A DNA stretch of 64,000 nt from Pseudomonas sp. ISL-84 (GTDB lineage Bacteria > Bacillota > Bacilli > Bacillales > Cytobacillaceae), in the NCBI GenBank assembly GCA_018613035.1, contig JAGGRA010000005.1, forward strand, positions 99,789 through 163,788, read 5' to 3'. Both the position numbers and the translations under genes were made by a program. Positions within the stretch are counted from its first letter, which is position 1; every line of letters begins with the position of its first letter. A model generated the notes under the pieces. The model saw nothing but the letters and a program-made list of their open reading frames with translations, made no database searches and had not been told where the DNA came from. Below are positions 18,265 through 28,472 of this stretch, in pieces.

Positions 18265-18483
18265 GCCGTACCAATCCTTTCTTTATAAATTACCGAAACG
18301 CCAGCTTCCCGCAGTGCTGGAAAAAGCCGTTTAAGATATGAATGCTAAAATTTATTCTTCCTTTATACCCAATATTATACTCTCTCGATTTTAAAAATCT
18401 AATTAAAAGGCACAAACTCAGGCAATCTTACGACTTTGTTCATACTTTTGTTTAAAATTTTTAAAAACAGCCTAATGAAAAAA

Positions 18484-18526
18484 AGGAATGCACAGCAGAT
18501 CTAAAGATCTGAGCGCACTCCTTTTT
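18484..18526 (-). terminator. Terminator after the wal operon
   Basis: A long stem with small bulges: GGAATGCACAGCAGATC pairs with GATCTGAGCGCACTCC around TAAA. Read on the minus strand it is followed by TTTTTTTC. It ends the walRKHIJ transcript. Confidence 0.8.
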
Positions 18527-18530
18527 TTTA

Positions 18531-19325
18531 TTAAACTGCCGTTAAAATAGTTGGTACCTTGGGATCAGTATCGTAGAGATCGAACTGCTCACCTACAATG
18601 ATGCCTCGGCTCTCAAGCGTCTGGGTAACCGACATTCTGGCCAGGTCCTTAATATTATTATCAAGACTCAAGTGGGCTAGATAAAAGCTTTTTGTGCGGT
18701 CTCCAGCCACTTCACTCATAGCAAGGGCAGCATCTTCATTGGATACATGTCCCACATCGCTGAGGATTCTTCTTTTTATGTTCCATGGATATCGGCACAT
18801 GCGAAGCATCTGGACATCATGATTGCTCTCAAACACATAAGCCTCAGCATTCGAGATAAGGCCTTTCATACGATCACTTACATAACCTGTATCGGTAATT
18901 AAAACAAGCTTTTTCCCATCCTGATGGAACACATAAAACATGGGATCAGCCGCATCGTGGGAAACGCCAAAAGATTCAATATCCAGGGAACCGAAAGTCT
19001 TAACAGTTTCCATATCGAAATGGAACTTTTGGTCAACTGGAACTTGTCCAATTAAACTGTCCATTGCCTGCCAGGTTTTTTCATTGGCATATACCGGCAA
19101 ATTATATTTTCTTGCAAGAATGCCTACACCTTTTATATGGTCACTGTGCTCGTGTGTCACTAAAATTCCTGAAAGCTTCCCCATATCCCGGTCAATCTGT
19201 TGAAATAAGGCTTCCATTTGCTTTCCGCTTAAGCCGGCATCAACCAGAAAGGAATGTTCCTCCGTCTCGACAAAGATCGCATTCCCAGTACTGCCGCTCG
19301 CGAGAACGCTGAATTGCAAAGACAT
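18531..19325 (-). CDS. walJ: Metallo-beta-lactamase-fold hydrolase WalJ (YycJ)
   Basis: The 264-residue protein starts [15 protein letters not shown] and has the metal-binding motif THEHSDH near residue 60, as in B. subtilis YycJ/WalJ. Family members are metal-dependent 5'-to-3' exonuclease-like enzymes, linked in Bacillus and Staphylococcus to coordinating cell division with replication and to DNA repair. It is the last gene of the walRKHIJ operon, 6 bp after walI. Confidence 0.93.
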   Translation of the reverse strand: MSLQFSVLASGSTGNAIFVETEEHSFLVDAGLSGKQMEALFQQIDRDMGKLSGILVTHEHSDHIKGVGILARKYNLPVYANEKTWQAMDSLIGQVPVDQKFHFDMETVKTFGSLDIESFGVSHDAADPMFYVFHQDGKKLVLITDTGYVSDRMKGLISNAEAYVFESNHDVQMLRMCRYPWNIKRRILSDVGHVSNEDAALAMSEVAGDRTKSFYLAHLSLDNNIKDLARMSVTQTLESRGIIVGEQFDLYDTDPKVPTILTAV

Positions 19326-19331
19326 TTTCTC

Positions 19332-20144
19332 TCACTCCACTAATTTTTTCTCTTCGTTGGTTAACTGAATAATCTGCCCCTCGAAGGCATGGACAAATAA
19401 GTTTTCCTCTCCATTAATGACGAATCGCCAAGCAGGAGTTAATACTAGAGATGAGCTTGAATGCACAAGAGTAAAATATCCGAGTTCCACATTGGTAATC
19501 TTGGATTTTGGCTGCAGCGAGCCATTTTCAGAAAGTGTTTCAATCGCCTTTATTGGCTGAATCACTTTTTCTCTTTCCTGCATTTCTTCAATATCCTCCA
19601 GCATTGTCTGCTTATAAGATACAATTTCATTTTCCTCATTTAAGTAGAAAGTTAGCTCACCATTTAAATTCATATAAAACATTTTATCTTCAAATTGCTG
19701 ATAATAAGTCAGTGTATTGCTGTTTTTGCTCTTCTCCCAAAAACGATATTGGTCTCCATATAAAACCTTGTTTTTAATAAATGAATTCAATTCAGAAGGA
19801 TTAAATTTCTCGCTGATTTTATAAGGTTCATTCAGGACTGAGTTAAGGACTGTTCCTTCAGTAATCGTTATCTCCTGTCCTTTCAGCTTCGTTTTTTTCG
19901 CTTCTTCCATTTCTTCGATATCAAAAACCATCGGTTTGGCGCTTAAATATCTGTCTTTTGGATTGTTTTTTGGGAGATCCACATCAAATTCAATTTCATC
20001 TGTCTTGAGCCGCTTTTCAAAAGAAGCCTGTGCCATAGGCTCATACTGGCTTGCATCCTTCAGTTTAAAAAACTCATACATTAAATAGATATCCAAAACC
20101 AGGAAGGTTAAAATAAAGATTGTTTTGATCTTACTCCAATCCAT
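19332..20144 (-). CDS. walI: WalK regulatory membrane protein WalI (YycI)
   Basis: A 270-residue protein with one N-terminal transmembrane helix (about 5-24) and an extracytoplasmic YycH/YycI-type domain. With WalH it forms a membrane complex that contacts WalK and restrains its kinase activity in B. subtilis. AGGAGGT lies 7 bases before the ATG. It overlaps the end of walH by 14 bp, which implies coupled translation. Confidence 0.92.
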   Translation of the reverse strand: MDWSKIKTIFILTFLVLDIYLMYEFFKLKDASQYEPMAQASFEKRLKTDEIEFDVDLPKNNPKDRYLSAKPMVFDIEEMEEAKKTKLKGQEITITEGTVLNSVLNEPYKISEKFNPSELNSFIKNKVLYGDQYRFWEKSKNSNTLTYYQQFEDKMFYMNLNGELTFYLNEENEIVSYKQTMLEDIEEMQEREKVIQPIKAIETLSENGSLQPKSKITNVELGYFTLVHSSSSLVLTPAWRFVINGEENLFVHAFEGQIIQLTNEEKKLVE

Positions 20145-21444
20145 TATTCATACCTCCTGTTTCATCAAGTGAGATACTTTTCCATTCGCCTTCATAGAGA
20201 TAAAACCAGGAAGGCTCTAACCGAACAAACATGTTTTGGGAGTCTTTGATCATTTTGTATCCCAATGCAATATCCTCCAAGTTTTTGGAATCAAACCCTT
20301 CAAGCTTTTCCAAGTACTTGATGACTGATTTCCCAGAACTTAAAGATACTTCAGTGGATTCTGTACGTAAGCCAAGCTGAAAGTTGCTTCGCAAATATTC
20401 CTCATTTTGTCCCCAAACTTGGCGAATCTCAGAAATCTTTGGATCATCGCTAAAAACCGGATAGCCCGAAGAATCATAAAGACGGAATGTTACCCGATGG
20501 CTAAGTTCATTCATTTCGGCAAATTGGTAATTATCCGTCCATCCAGCATGTTCGTTTACAAAATCAATGCTCTTTTTTAAAAGATCTGTAGACTGAATGG
20601 TTGGATTATTGCCGGCCGCCAGCTTTACATATCGAAGTGTATTTTTATCAAAATTCACTCGAAGCAAGCTAACATTATCATTATATTCTTCTTCTGACGG
20701 CTGATAGTTTTTCTGGACTACACTTGGGTCACTGAATAAAGCATTTTTATATTTTTCCGAGTCCAGCTCTTTTGACAAATACTGATACCTAGCCATTTTT
20801 GTGTCATGTGCTGGCAAGAACAGGGTTCTTGAACTTGAAACTGGATATGAAAAATACTCTTTGTACTCCGGACGGTACTTAAAGAATTTGTTTTTGAAAT
20901 TCTGAATAAAAGATGCAGGTACATGGCTTCTATAGACCTGCTGGCTGTCTAAGGAAACGAAATAGACAATCCCATCTTCCTTTTGAGGTTCTTCAACATC
21001 TATTACTATTCGATCAAATTGAAAATTAGTGAGATCCTTATCGTCAACTTTGATGACGGTTTTATACAATTCTATCGGAATAGAATCAGGGTAAACAATG
21101 ACTGCTTTCCCCTCATTATGAACAAAAGAGGGGATTCCATCTACTTGAGAAGTGATATTTTCAAAATCAGTAAAATTCCATCTGCTGATTTCTTTAATCG
21201 TTTTTTCTATTTCGCTTGGGCTAACCGTACCATAATGTTGGTTGCTGCCATGGTGAAACAGAAGAGTATCCGGTCTGACAATTTTGCTAACATCTTTTTT
21301 AGCTGCTATCGCTACTTCCTGTACCGTATTGGTCTGTTCCATTGTTTCGTAGTTTGGCTGGTACGTCCAAAGATTCCAGGTTAACAGCGCACTTGTCGCA
21401 ACCAGGATGGTTAGTATGATGGTTTTAATATTTTCATATGTCAT
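20131..21444 (-). CDS. walH: WalK regulatory membrane protein WalH (YycH)
   Basis: A 437-residue protein with an N-terminal transmembrane helix (about 7-25) and a large extracytoplasmic domain. It pairs with WalI to regulate the WalK sensor kinase. The ATG at 21444 overlaps the walK TGA as ATGA, and GAGGA lies 9 bases upstream; a TTG two codons earlier is also open but too close to that site. Confidence 0.91.
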   Translation of the reverse strand: MTYENIKTIILTILVATSALLTWNLWTYQPNYETMEQTNTVQEVAIAAKKDVSKIVRPDTLLFHHGSNQHYGTVSPSEIEKTIKEISRWNFTDFENITSQVDGIPSFVHNEGKAVIVYPDSIPIELYKTVIKVDDKDLTNFQFDRIVIDVEEPQKEDGIVYFVSLDSQQVYRSHVPASFIQNFKNKFFKYRPEYKEYFSYPVSSSRTLFLPAHDTKMARYQYLSKELDSEKYKNALFSDPSVVQKNYQPSEEEYNDNVSLLRVNFDKNTLRYVKLAAGNNPTIQSTDLLKKSIDFVNEHAGWTDNYQFAEMNELSHRVTFRLYDSSGYPVFSDDPKISEIRQVWGQNEEYLRSNFQLGLRTESTEVSLSSGKSVIKYLEKLEGFDSKNLEDIALGYKMIKDSQNMFVRLEPSWFYLYEGEWKSISLDETGGMNNGLE

Positions 21445-23270
21445 TCCCAATCATCCTCTTCCGTTCGAACATAAGGAAGGCTAAATGAAATCGTTGTTCC
21501 TTTTCCTTCCGTACTGGTTGCCCAAATCTCTCCGCCATGCGCTTCCACCATTTCTTTCGCAATGGCCAGTCCAAGACCCGTTCCGCCGAGCTTTCTGGTT
21601 CTCGCTTTATCCACTCGATAAAAACGTTCAAAAATCTTATCAATGTTTTCTTTCGGAATGCCCACACCCTCGTCTGAAACACTGACAATGATAAATTCAT
21701 CTTTTTCTTCGATACTAAAGGTCACTTTTCCACCTTCAGGAGAGTATTTCAGCGCATTTGAAATGATATTATATAGCACCTGGGTCAGTTTGTCTTCATC
21801 TATTTCTACAAAAGCTGAATGGTCAGGAAGCCTTCTTTCAAAAGTTACATTCTGCTGTTTGGTCATTTCAAACCGGTCAATAATCCTGTTATAGAAGAAG
21901 ATAAAATCAATCCATTCCTTTGTGAGCCGATAATCCTTGCTGTCCATTTTTGAAAGCTGAAGCAAATCATTTACAAGTCGGATCATGCGCTCCGTTTCAT
22001 TTTGAGTGACATCCAGGAAGTTTGGAGCAATCTCTTCGTCTTTCCAAGCTCCTTCTGCAAGTGCCTCCAGATAACTTCTCATCGTAGTGAGCGGGGTTCG
22101 AAGTTCATGTGATACATTGGCCACAAACTCACGGCGTTCCATATCAATTTTCTCCTGCTCAGTAATGTCATGCAGAACGGTTATTAATCCATTTACAAAT
22201 CCAGTTTCTTTTTGAATGACTGAAAAATTGGCACGCAGGATCAGTGTATTTGTTTTATTGCTATAATCCAGAATTACAGAATCACGTTCATTAAGGAGCT
22301 CCTCAAAGGTGTATTCCTCTTCTAGTCCAAGTAAGGAATCAATAGAAGAAGACAGCACCGTTTCACGTGAAACATTCAGCATTTTTGCTGCAGGCTCATT
22401 AATTAAGATCACGCGCCCTTTGCGGTCTGTTGCAATCACCCCGTCTGTCATATAGGAGAGGACAGAGGAAAGCTTGCGACGTTCTCCCTCCGTAGTTGCC
22501 TGGGCTTCCTGCAGCTTCTTTGTTAAGCTGTTAAAGGTAATGGCCAATTGGCCAATTTCATCATAACCATAAACCTTAACCTTGCGGGAGAAGTTTCCCT
22601 TAGCCATGGCAAGGGCTTGTTTTCTCATATCTGAAATAGGGCGTGTTATCGTCTGGGCTAAAAGAATGCCCAATACTGCTGTAATAGCCAGCGCGATTGC
22701 TGTACCAGTGGAGAAGATATTATTGATCTGCCTCATCTGGTCATAGATGTTTTCTATTTTTGCAACAAGATAAATGGCTCCGATAACATCCCCATTATTT
22801 TTAATAGGCGTTACGAGCACCCATACCCGATTGCCAAAGGGGTCAACATAATCCTCAGGTACCTGCTGAGAGGTTGCTATGGCCATTTTGATTAAATTAT
22901 CAGTAGATCTTTGACCCACAACGCCCTGGTTGTCCGGGTCCGAAGTTCCCAATATTTTGAGCGTGTCTCCTTCAATGACACGGACCTCTGTAATATCAGT
23001 AGAATAGTAATCCCTTAGTAACCTGTGGACGTCTTCCTCCAATGTAGGGCCATCTTCATCCGGCAGCCTTTCCTTGGTCATCTGCTCTTCCAGGTAATAA
23101 GCAAGCAAATTAACCCGTTCCTGAATGGTATCTTTAAAGTTGTCCTTTAAAGTGGATTCCAGTTGCCTGACAAAATAAACGCCGATAATTTGCATGGCAA
23201 CTAGAATGAGAAGGACATATATAATCACAAACTTTAGGTGAATGGATCGAAAAAAACCAACCTTTTGCAT
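21441..23270 (-). CDS. walK: Essential cell-wall sensor histidine kinase WalK
   Basis: The protein has 609 residues (B. subtilis 611). Transmembrane helices at about 13-33 and 183-204 flank an extracytoplasmic Cache-like domain. HAMP, PAS, HisKA and HATPase_c domains follow. The phosphorylated residue is His388 in NVSHELRTPL, and the G-boxes GVGIPKE and GTGLGLA are present. It phosphorylates WalR to control peptidoglycan hydrolase genes according to wall state. A parS site lies inside the gene at 22359-22374. Confidence 0.97.
   Translation of the reverse strand: MQKVGFFRSIHLKFVIIYVLLILVAMQIIGVYFVRQLESTLKDNFKDTIQERVNLLAYYLEEQMTKERLPDEDGPTLEEDVHRLLRDYYSTDITEVRVIEGDTLKILGTSDPDNQGVVGQRSTDNLIKMAIATSQQVPEDYVDPFGNRVWVLVTPIKNNGDVIGAIYLVAKIENIYDQMRQINNIFSTGTAIALAITAVLGILLAQTITRPISDMRKQALAMAKGNFSRKVKVYGYDEIGQLAITFNSLTKKLQEAQATTEGERRKLSSVLSYMTDGVIATDRKGRVILINEPAAKMLNVSRETVLSSSIDSLLGLEEEYTFEELLNERDSVILDYSNKTNTLILRANFSVIQKETGFVNGLITVLHDITEQEKIDMERREFVANVSHELRTPLTTMRSYLEALAEGAWKDEEIAPNFLDVTQNETERMIRLVNDLLQLSKMDSKDYRLTKEWIDFIFFYNRIIDRFEMTKQQNVTFERRLPDHSAFVEIDEDKLTQVLYNIISNALKYSPEGGKVTFSIEEKDEFIIVSVSDEGVGIPKENIDKIFERFYRVDKARTRKLGGTGLGLAIAKEMVEAHGGEIWATSTEGKGTTISFSLPYVRTEEDDWE
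22359..22374. other. parS site inside walK
   Basis: CGTTTCACGTGAAACA differs from the Bacillus parS consensus TGTTNCACGTGAAACA at one position and is identical to the copy inside parB. It would be a ParB loading site about 30 kb left of oriC. Confidence 0.85.
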
Positions 23271-23278
23271 TTAAATTT

Positions 23279-23989
23279 TTACTCCTGTTCAGGATTCCGC
23301 AAGTAATAACCGACTCCTCGTCTTGTTACAATCCACGTCGGGTGGCTTGGATTATCCTCAATTTTCTCGCGCAATCGCCTTACAGTTACGTCAACTGTCC
23401 GGACATCGCCATAATAATCATAGCCCCAAACAGTCTGCAGCAAATGCTCCCTTGTCATTACTTGTCCAATATGCTTAGCCAAGTAATGAAGAAGTTCAAA
23501 TTCACGATGGGTTAATTCAATCGTTTCTCCGCGTTTAGAAACCACATATGCATCCGGGTGGATAATAAGTGATCCTACCTCGATTTCATTTGTTTCTTCC
23601 TCTTCTTCTGACTTTGAAGCGATTTGCTGATGGCGCCTTAAATTGGCTTTCACACGGGCAATTAACTCTCTTGTGCTGAAAGGCTTTGTAACGTAATCAT
23701 CTGCTCCGAGTTCAAGACCCAGAACCTTATCGATTTCAGAATCCTTTGCTGTTAGCATAATAATTGGCATATCATACTTTTTGCGCACTTCGCGGCATAC
23801 TTCAATGCCATCTCTTTGCGGCAGCATGATATCAAGTAGAATTAAATCCGGTTTAATTTCCTCTACCTTGTCCAAGGCATCATTGCCGTCATATGCGCAA
23901 ACAACCTCATAGCCTTCCTTTTTTAAATTGAATTGCAGAATATCTGCAATTGGTTTCTCGTCGTCTACAACTAGAATTTTTTTATCCAT
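23279..23989 (-). CDS. walR: Essential cell-wall response regulator WalR
   Basis: A 236-residue OmpR/PhoB-family regulator. The receiver domain has the acidic pair Asp9-Asp10, the phosphoacceptor Asp53 in LLDIMLP and Lys102 region LTAKDS; the C-terminal winged helix ends with [13 protein letters not shown]. It activates autolysin genes and represses autolysin inhibitors. It is the first gene of the operon, 8 bp before walK, with AAGGAGA upstream. Confidence 0.98.
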   Translation of the reverse strand: MDKKILVVDDEKPIADILQFNLKKEGYEVVCAYDGNDALDKVEEIKPDLILLDIMLPQRDGIEVCREVRKKYDMPIIMLTAKDSEIDKVLGLELGADDYVTKPFSTRELIARVKANLRRHQQIASKSEEEEETNEIEVGSLIIHPDAYVVSKRGETIELTHREFELLHYLAKHIGQVMTREHLLQTVWGYDYYGDVRTVDVTVRRLREKIEDNPSHPTWIVTRRGVGYYLRNPEQE

Positions 23990-24181
23990 ACCTATCTCCT
24001 TTTTCTTGCATCAATTATTTATTTTTGGAGCAGTAGAATTCAGTTTAAATCATATGTTCTCTACTTTACTTTACCATTTTATAAGTGGGAATTCATCTAT
24101 TTGAAAAAGATGGCTTTTCTCCTGGACTGGACAAAATTCATTAGACCTGAAAATGAGGGCTGTACAGACTATTCTTAACTA

Positions 24182-24214
24182 TAAAAGTCTCTAGTATAAA
24201 ACTAGAGACTTTTA
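24182..24214 (-). terminator. Terminator after M23 peptidase gene
   Basis: Perfect 12-bp stem AAAGTCTCTAGT (24184-24195), loop ATAAA, ACTAGAGACTTT (24201-24212), 8 bp after the stop codon on the minus strand with an adjacent T-rich tract. Confidence 0.8.
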
Positions 24215-24221
24215 ACATCAT

Positions 24222-25700
24222 TTATTTACTTATATATTTTAGGGGATCTTCCATCTTTCCATTTTTATAAAGCTCAAAATGAAGATGAACCCCTGTAGAA
24301 TCTCCAGTCGTCCCCATTACACCAATCTTTGACCCTTTTGAAACTGTCTGGCCAGCGCTTACACTAAGCGAATCCAAATGAGCATAAACGGTACGGAATC
24401 CATTATTGTGATCAATCACAATTTTGTTTCCATAACCACCATCCCAGCCTGCAGAAACGACTGTACCATTATCTGCTGCTTTGATCGTCCGGTCGCTTGG
24501 ACGTGCAATATCAATTCCTTTATGCATTTTACCCCAGCGGTACCCCATCTTACTGGAAATATATCCGCCGACTGCAGGGTAGGCAAAACTTCCTTCACCT
24601 CTGGATGGAATTACCTTTGTTCCTTTAATGACAATATGCTTAACAGGTTCTTCAAGGACTTTTTCTTCTAATAACTCTTTTTTAATGGTTTGTCCATTTT
24701 CTTCCGAAATCAAATATGTTGCAGCACGTACACCATCTTTCCCTTCTTGCTTCACCTTTGTATCACCTTTAGGGAGGCTGCTGTCTTCAATTACTTCTTT
24801 CTCATAAGAAATCTCTTCTTTTTTGAAAACTTCTTTTTCAACAATAACCTTTACATATGGCTTATGGACGGTAACATTCAATTCTTGTCCAACTTTTAGG
24901 ACTGAATCTCCCTTTAGTTCCTTGTTTAACTCTATTAACTGCTTCATGTCAAGGTTATGGGCATTTGCTATGCTGCTTAGAGCATCCCCCGCTTGTACAA
25001 GGTATTTCTTTTCTTCTAAAGTTCCTTTTTGAAGAAGTTTTACGGCTTCTTCTACACTAATAATCATGTCTGGCTTCACTTTTGCTTCTGAAAATGAAAC
25101 ATCCTCACTAAATCGAACGTCTAAAATACGTGTTTCATTTTCTCTCAGCTGTGGTAAAGGAGTATTAACGGAAGCTTTTCTTTCTTCCAGAGCCTTTAAT
25201 TCTTTCTCAGGTACATAGGAAGCTTTAATTTTAGCAAGTACAGCTTTCGCCTGCTCTGCATTATTAACATAAGCGACAGCCTTGCCTCCAATGATCAGTG
25301 CAGATGATTCAGCCTGAACTTCAAGATCATCTTTTATTTCGTTCACTGCCTCTGAGTTATTAACCTCAGAGTTGGACTCAAATACTTGTTCAGGAATAAA
25401 AGACAGATCAGAACCAAGCGATAACTTTAAACCTTTATAAGAGCCTTCAAGCTCTTTAATTTTAGAATCGACCATGTTCACGATTATTTCTTTGTCCGAG
25501 ACAGTTCCGATATACTGATCGTCCTTATAGACATAGTAAACGGTCATTAGCTTATCATCATTTGCCAGGGCAGAGGCTCCGCCTGCAAACGTTAAAGCTG
25601 CTGCTGCGAACCCAGTTGCAACTGTCTTATTCATTATATTTCTAAAGCTCTTAGCTGTATATTCTGTAGCTAAATTTAAACTCTTCACCCATTTAAACAT
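24222..25700 (-). CDS. Exported M23 peptidoglycan endopeptidase with LysM and G5 domains
   Basis: A 492-residue protein. A hydrophobic segment at about 28-47 (TVATGFAAAALTFAGGASA) acts as signal sequence with an AxA-like site. A LysM wall-binding domain is at about 229-275, a G5 domain at about 276-355, and a C-terminal M23 domain has the zinc ligands in MHKGID (about 394-398) and HLHF (about 472-474). It probably cuts cross-linking peptides. It is next to walR, whose regulon covers such hydrolases. GGGGGAT lies 6 bases before the ATG. Confidence 0.9.
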   Translation of the reverse strand: MFKWVKSLNLATEYTAKSFRNIMNKTVATGFAAAALTFAGGASALANDDKLMTVYYVYKDDQYIGTVSDKEIIVNMVDSKIKELEGSYKGLKLSLGSDLSFIPEQVFESNSEVNNSEAVNEIKDDLEVQAESSALIIGGKAVAYVNNAEQAKAVLAKIKASYVPEKELKALEERKASVNTPLPQLRENETRILDVRFSEDVSFSEAKVKPDMIISVEEAVKLLQKGTLEEKKYLVQAGDALSSIANAHNLDMKQLIELNKELKGDSVLKVGQELNVTVHKPYVKVIVEKEVFKKEEISYEKEVIEDSSLPKGDTKVKQEGKDGVRAATYLISEENGQTIKKELLEEKVLEEPVKHIVIKGTKVIPSRGEGSFAYPAVGGYISSKMGYRWGKMHKGIDIARPSDRTIKAADNGTVVSAGWDGGYGNKIVIDHNNGFRTVYAHLDSLSVSAGQTVSKGSKIGVMGTTGDSTGVHLHFELYKNGKMEDPLKYISK

Positions 25701-26058
25701 TGTTACATCCCCCTAGACTACGGTAACAAACACACTTTCATTTAGTGCTATGTAACTACTAATTTATTTACCTAAATTTTTTCACAATATTTACTTTACC
25801 ATATAGAGTATCAATTAGATTAATAGACTCTGTAATGTAACAAAAATGTATAATTACTGACATTTTGTTACTTTTATAGGGGATTAATTGGAAGGAATCA
25901 AGAATTTTTTGTCGAAATAGCGGTAAGAAAAATAGGAGAAAATCCCTATATATAAAGGTTTCTAGAGAATACGAAAGAGAAGAGAAGAAAAAAAGAAGAG
26001 ACGTTAAACTTTTACACTGGATAAATAGTAGAAAACTAGTTATATTACAAAAATGTAA
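25701..26058. other. Regulatory gap upstream of the M23 gene
   Basis: About 360 AT-rich bases with no gene. It must hold the M23 gene promoter. GTAACAAAAATG (25837-25848) and CATTTTGTTAC (25861-25871) form an imperfect inverted repeat. A partial WalR-like direct repeat TGTAAC-N5-TGTATA (25836-25852) breaks the consensus in its second half. Confidence 0.4.
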
Positions 26059-26096
26059 CAAAAAAAGAGTATGAATGATTTCATACTCTTTTTTGG
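26059..26096 (-). terminator. Terminator of the tRNA operon
   Basis: A perfect 14-bp stem AAAAAAGAGTATGA (26061-26074) / TCATACTCTTTTTT (26081-26094), immediately downstream of tRNA-Phe on the minus strand. Confidence 0.85.
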
Positions 26097-26098
26097 GA

Positions 26099-26171
26099 TG
26101 GCTCAGGACGGAATCGAACCGCCGACACAAGGATTTTCAGTCCTTTGCTCTACCGACTGAGCTACTGAGCC
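26099..26171 (-). tRNA. tRNA-Phe (GAA)
   Basis: A 73-nt cloverleaf with acceptor GGCTCAG/CTGAGCC, a D-arm AGCTCAGTCGGTAGAGC and a T-arm GGTTCGATTCC. The anticodon loop CTGAAAA gives GAA. The 3' CCA is not encoded. Last gene of the tRNA cluster. Confidence 0.96.
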
Positions 26172-26194
26172 TAATTAAAACTATGTAAAATAAA

Positions 26195-26271
26195 TGGCGG
26201 TCCGGACGGGACTCGAACCCGCGACCTCCTGCGTGACAGGCAGGCATTCTAACCAACTGAACTACCGGACC
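26195..26271 (-). tRNA. tRNA-Asp (GTC)
   Basis: A 77-nt gene including an encoded CCA. The acceptor is GGTCCGG/CCGGACC with discriminator G. The anticodon loop CTGTCAC gives GTC. Cotranscribed with its neighbours. Confidence 0.96.
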
Positions 26272-26274
26272 AAT

Positions 26275-26327
26275 AATAACCGCCAACAAGTTAGCTGGAC
26301 TTGCCAGCCTTTTGCTGACGGTTATTT
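26275..26327 (-). other. Stem-loop spacer between tRNA-Glu and tRNA-Asp
   Basis: Outer arms AATAACCG and CGGTTATT enclose an inner stem GCTGG-acttg-CCAGC. It is probably a processing structure in the precursor RNA; it lacks a T-run and so is not a terminator. Confidence 0.45.
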
Positions 26328-26331
26328 GCCA

Positions 26332-26403
26332 TGACCCCTACGGGATTCGAACCCGTGTTACCGCCGTGAAAGGGCGGTGTCTTAACCGCTTGACCAAGGG
26401 GCC
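26332..26403 (-). tRNA. tRNA-Glu (TTC)
   Basis: A 72-nt cloverleaf with acceptor GGCCCCT/AGGGGTC. The anticodon loop CTTTCAC gives TTC. CCA is not encoded. Confidence 0.95.
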
Positions 26404-26418
26404 ATATAAAAGATAAAA

Positions 26419-26494
26419 TGGTGAGCCATGAAGGACTCGAACCTTCGACCCTCTGATTAAAAGTCAGATGCTCTACCGACTGAGCTAATGGCTC
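26419..26494 (-). tRNA. tRNA-Lys (TTT)
   Basis: A 76-nt gene with encoded CCA and acceptor GAGCCAT/ATGGCTC. The anticodon loop CTTTTAA gives TTT. It is the first complete tRNA of the cluster on the minus strand; a truncated copy of its 5' part lies 125 bp upstream. Confidence 0.96.
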
Positions 26495-26618
26495 AAAGCT
26501 AATATTATTGCCTAAATTTTATTTGCAGATGTGCTCCAAAGCCCTGCGTTCTTTGTCGCAAATTTTAAAAGTTTGCTATTCGAGGATGACTCGCTTCGAT
26601 GCTGCAAATTTTAAAATC

Positions 26619-26642
26619 CTCTACCGACTGAGCTAATGGCTC
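26619..26642 (-). pseudogene. Truncated tRNA-Lys copy (5' acceptor strand and D-arm only)
   Basis: A 24-bp exact repeat of the 5' part of tRNA-Lys (first copy 26471-26494). The similarity stops before the anticodon arm. The 125 bp between the copies contains GCAAATTTTAAAA twice. It looks like the scar of a duplication or of an element that entered the tRNA gene. Confidence 0.75.
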
Positions 26643-26735
26643 ATATTAGATCGTCTCTGTGACGACGCTTTTTATAATATCATAGAGATTTATAAAAGCG
26701 CAATAACTTTTTTGAAAAATTTCTTATAAAATTAT

Positions 26736-26772
26736 ACTCAGTTAAACTTTCCTGTTGATTTCCGCCTGTTTC
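26736..26772 (-). repeat. Partial copy of the intergenic palindromic repeat (copy E)
   Basis: CTCAGTTAAACTTTCCTGTTGATTTCCGC resembles the end shared by the four longer copies (GCGGAAATCAACAGG on the other strand). Only one end is present. Confidence 0.5.
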
Positions 26773-26899
26773 TGCTGCTATTAAAAAGCAATTATACCTC
26801 AATTATTACGTTCTATTCCCCAAAGTCAGATATTCTACTCCATAAATTTCACCATTTAATTGTTTTTCCTTATCGAGGCTCATTCTTTGTAAAAGAACA

Positions 26900-26935
26900 A
26901 ACAAAAAAGCCCTAACTCACATTAGGGCTTTTCAA
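26900..26935 (-). terminator. Terminator after purA
   Basis: AAAAGCCCTAA (26905-26915) pairs with TTAGGGCTTTT (26922-26932). On the minus strand the hairpin is followed by a T-run. It lies 10 bp after the purA stop. Confidence 0.85.
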
Positions 26936-26942
26936 TCATTTC

Positions 26943-28277
<1,335 letters not shown>

Positions 28278-28367
28278 TCACTCATTTAAAATAGACTCTG
28301 TTAATCGGCCATAATTAAGTAACTCATTTCAACCACTTTAGTTTAACAAGGCAAAGTAGTATAGTCA

Positions 28368-28415
28368 ATAAAACACGAACATTTTTAATAAAAATATAAA
28401 AATACGTTCGTAAAA
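28368..28415 (-). promoter_or_regulatory. Inverted PurBox pair upstream of purA
   Basis: AAAACACGAACATT and ACGTTCGTAAAA carry the CGAAC (28376-28380) and GTTCG (28406-28410) cores of PurR binding sites in inverted orientation within an AT-rich tract. The 25-base core spacing is slightly more than the pair spacing recalled for B. subtilis. Confidence 0.6.
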
Positions 28416-28434
28416 CCATGAAACTATGAAAATA

Positions 28435-28468
28435 AAAAAGGGCAAGCAGTTCATGCAAGCCCTTTTCC
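28435..28468 (-). terminator. Terminator after dnaB
   Basis: AAAAGGGC (28436-28443) pairs with GCCCTTTT (28459-28466) around an inner GCA/TGC stem; on the minus strand it is followed by TTTTTATTTTC. Confidence 0.8.
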
Positions 28469-28472
28469 TTAT

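Noticed and set aside
25836..25852. WalR box TGTAAC-N5-TGTATA
   Set aside because: The second half breaks the TGTWAH consensus and the orientation and distance are not typical; kept only as a tentative note.
25768..26130. 120-codon minus-strand frame
   Set aside because: It runs through the tRNA operon terminator and into tRNA-Phe; low-complexity AT-rich translation.
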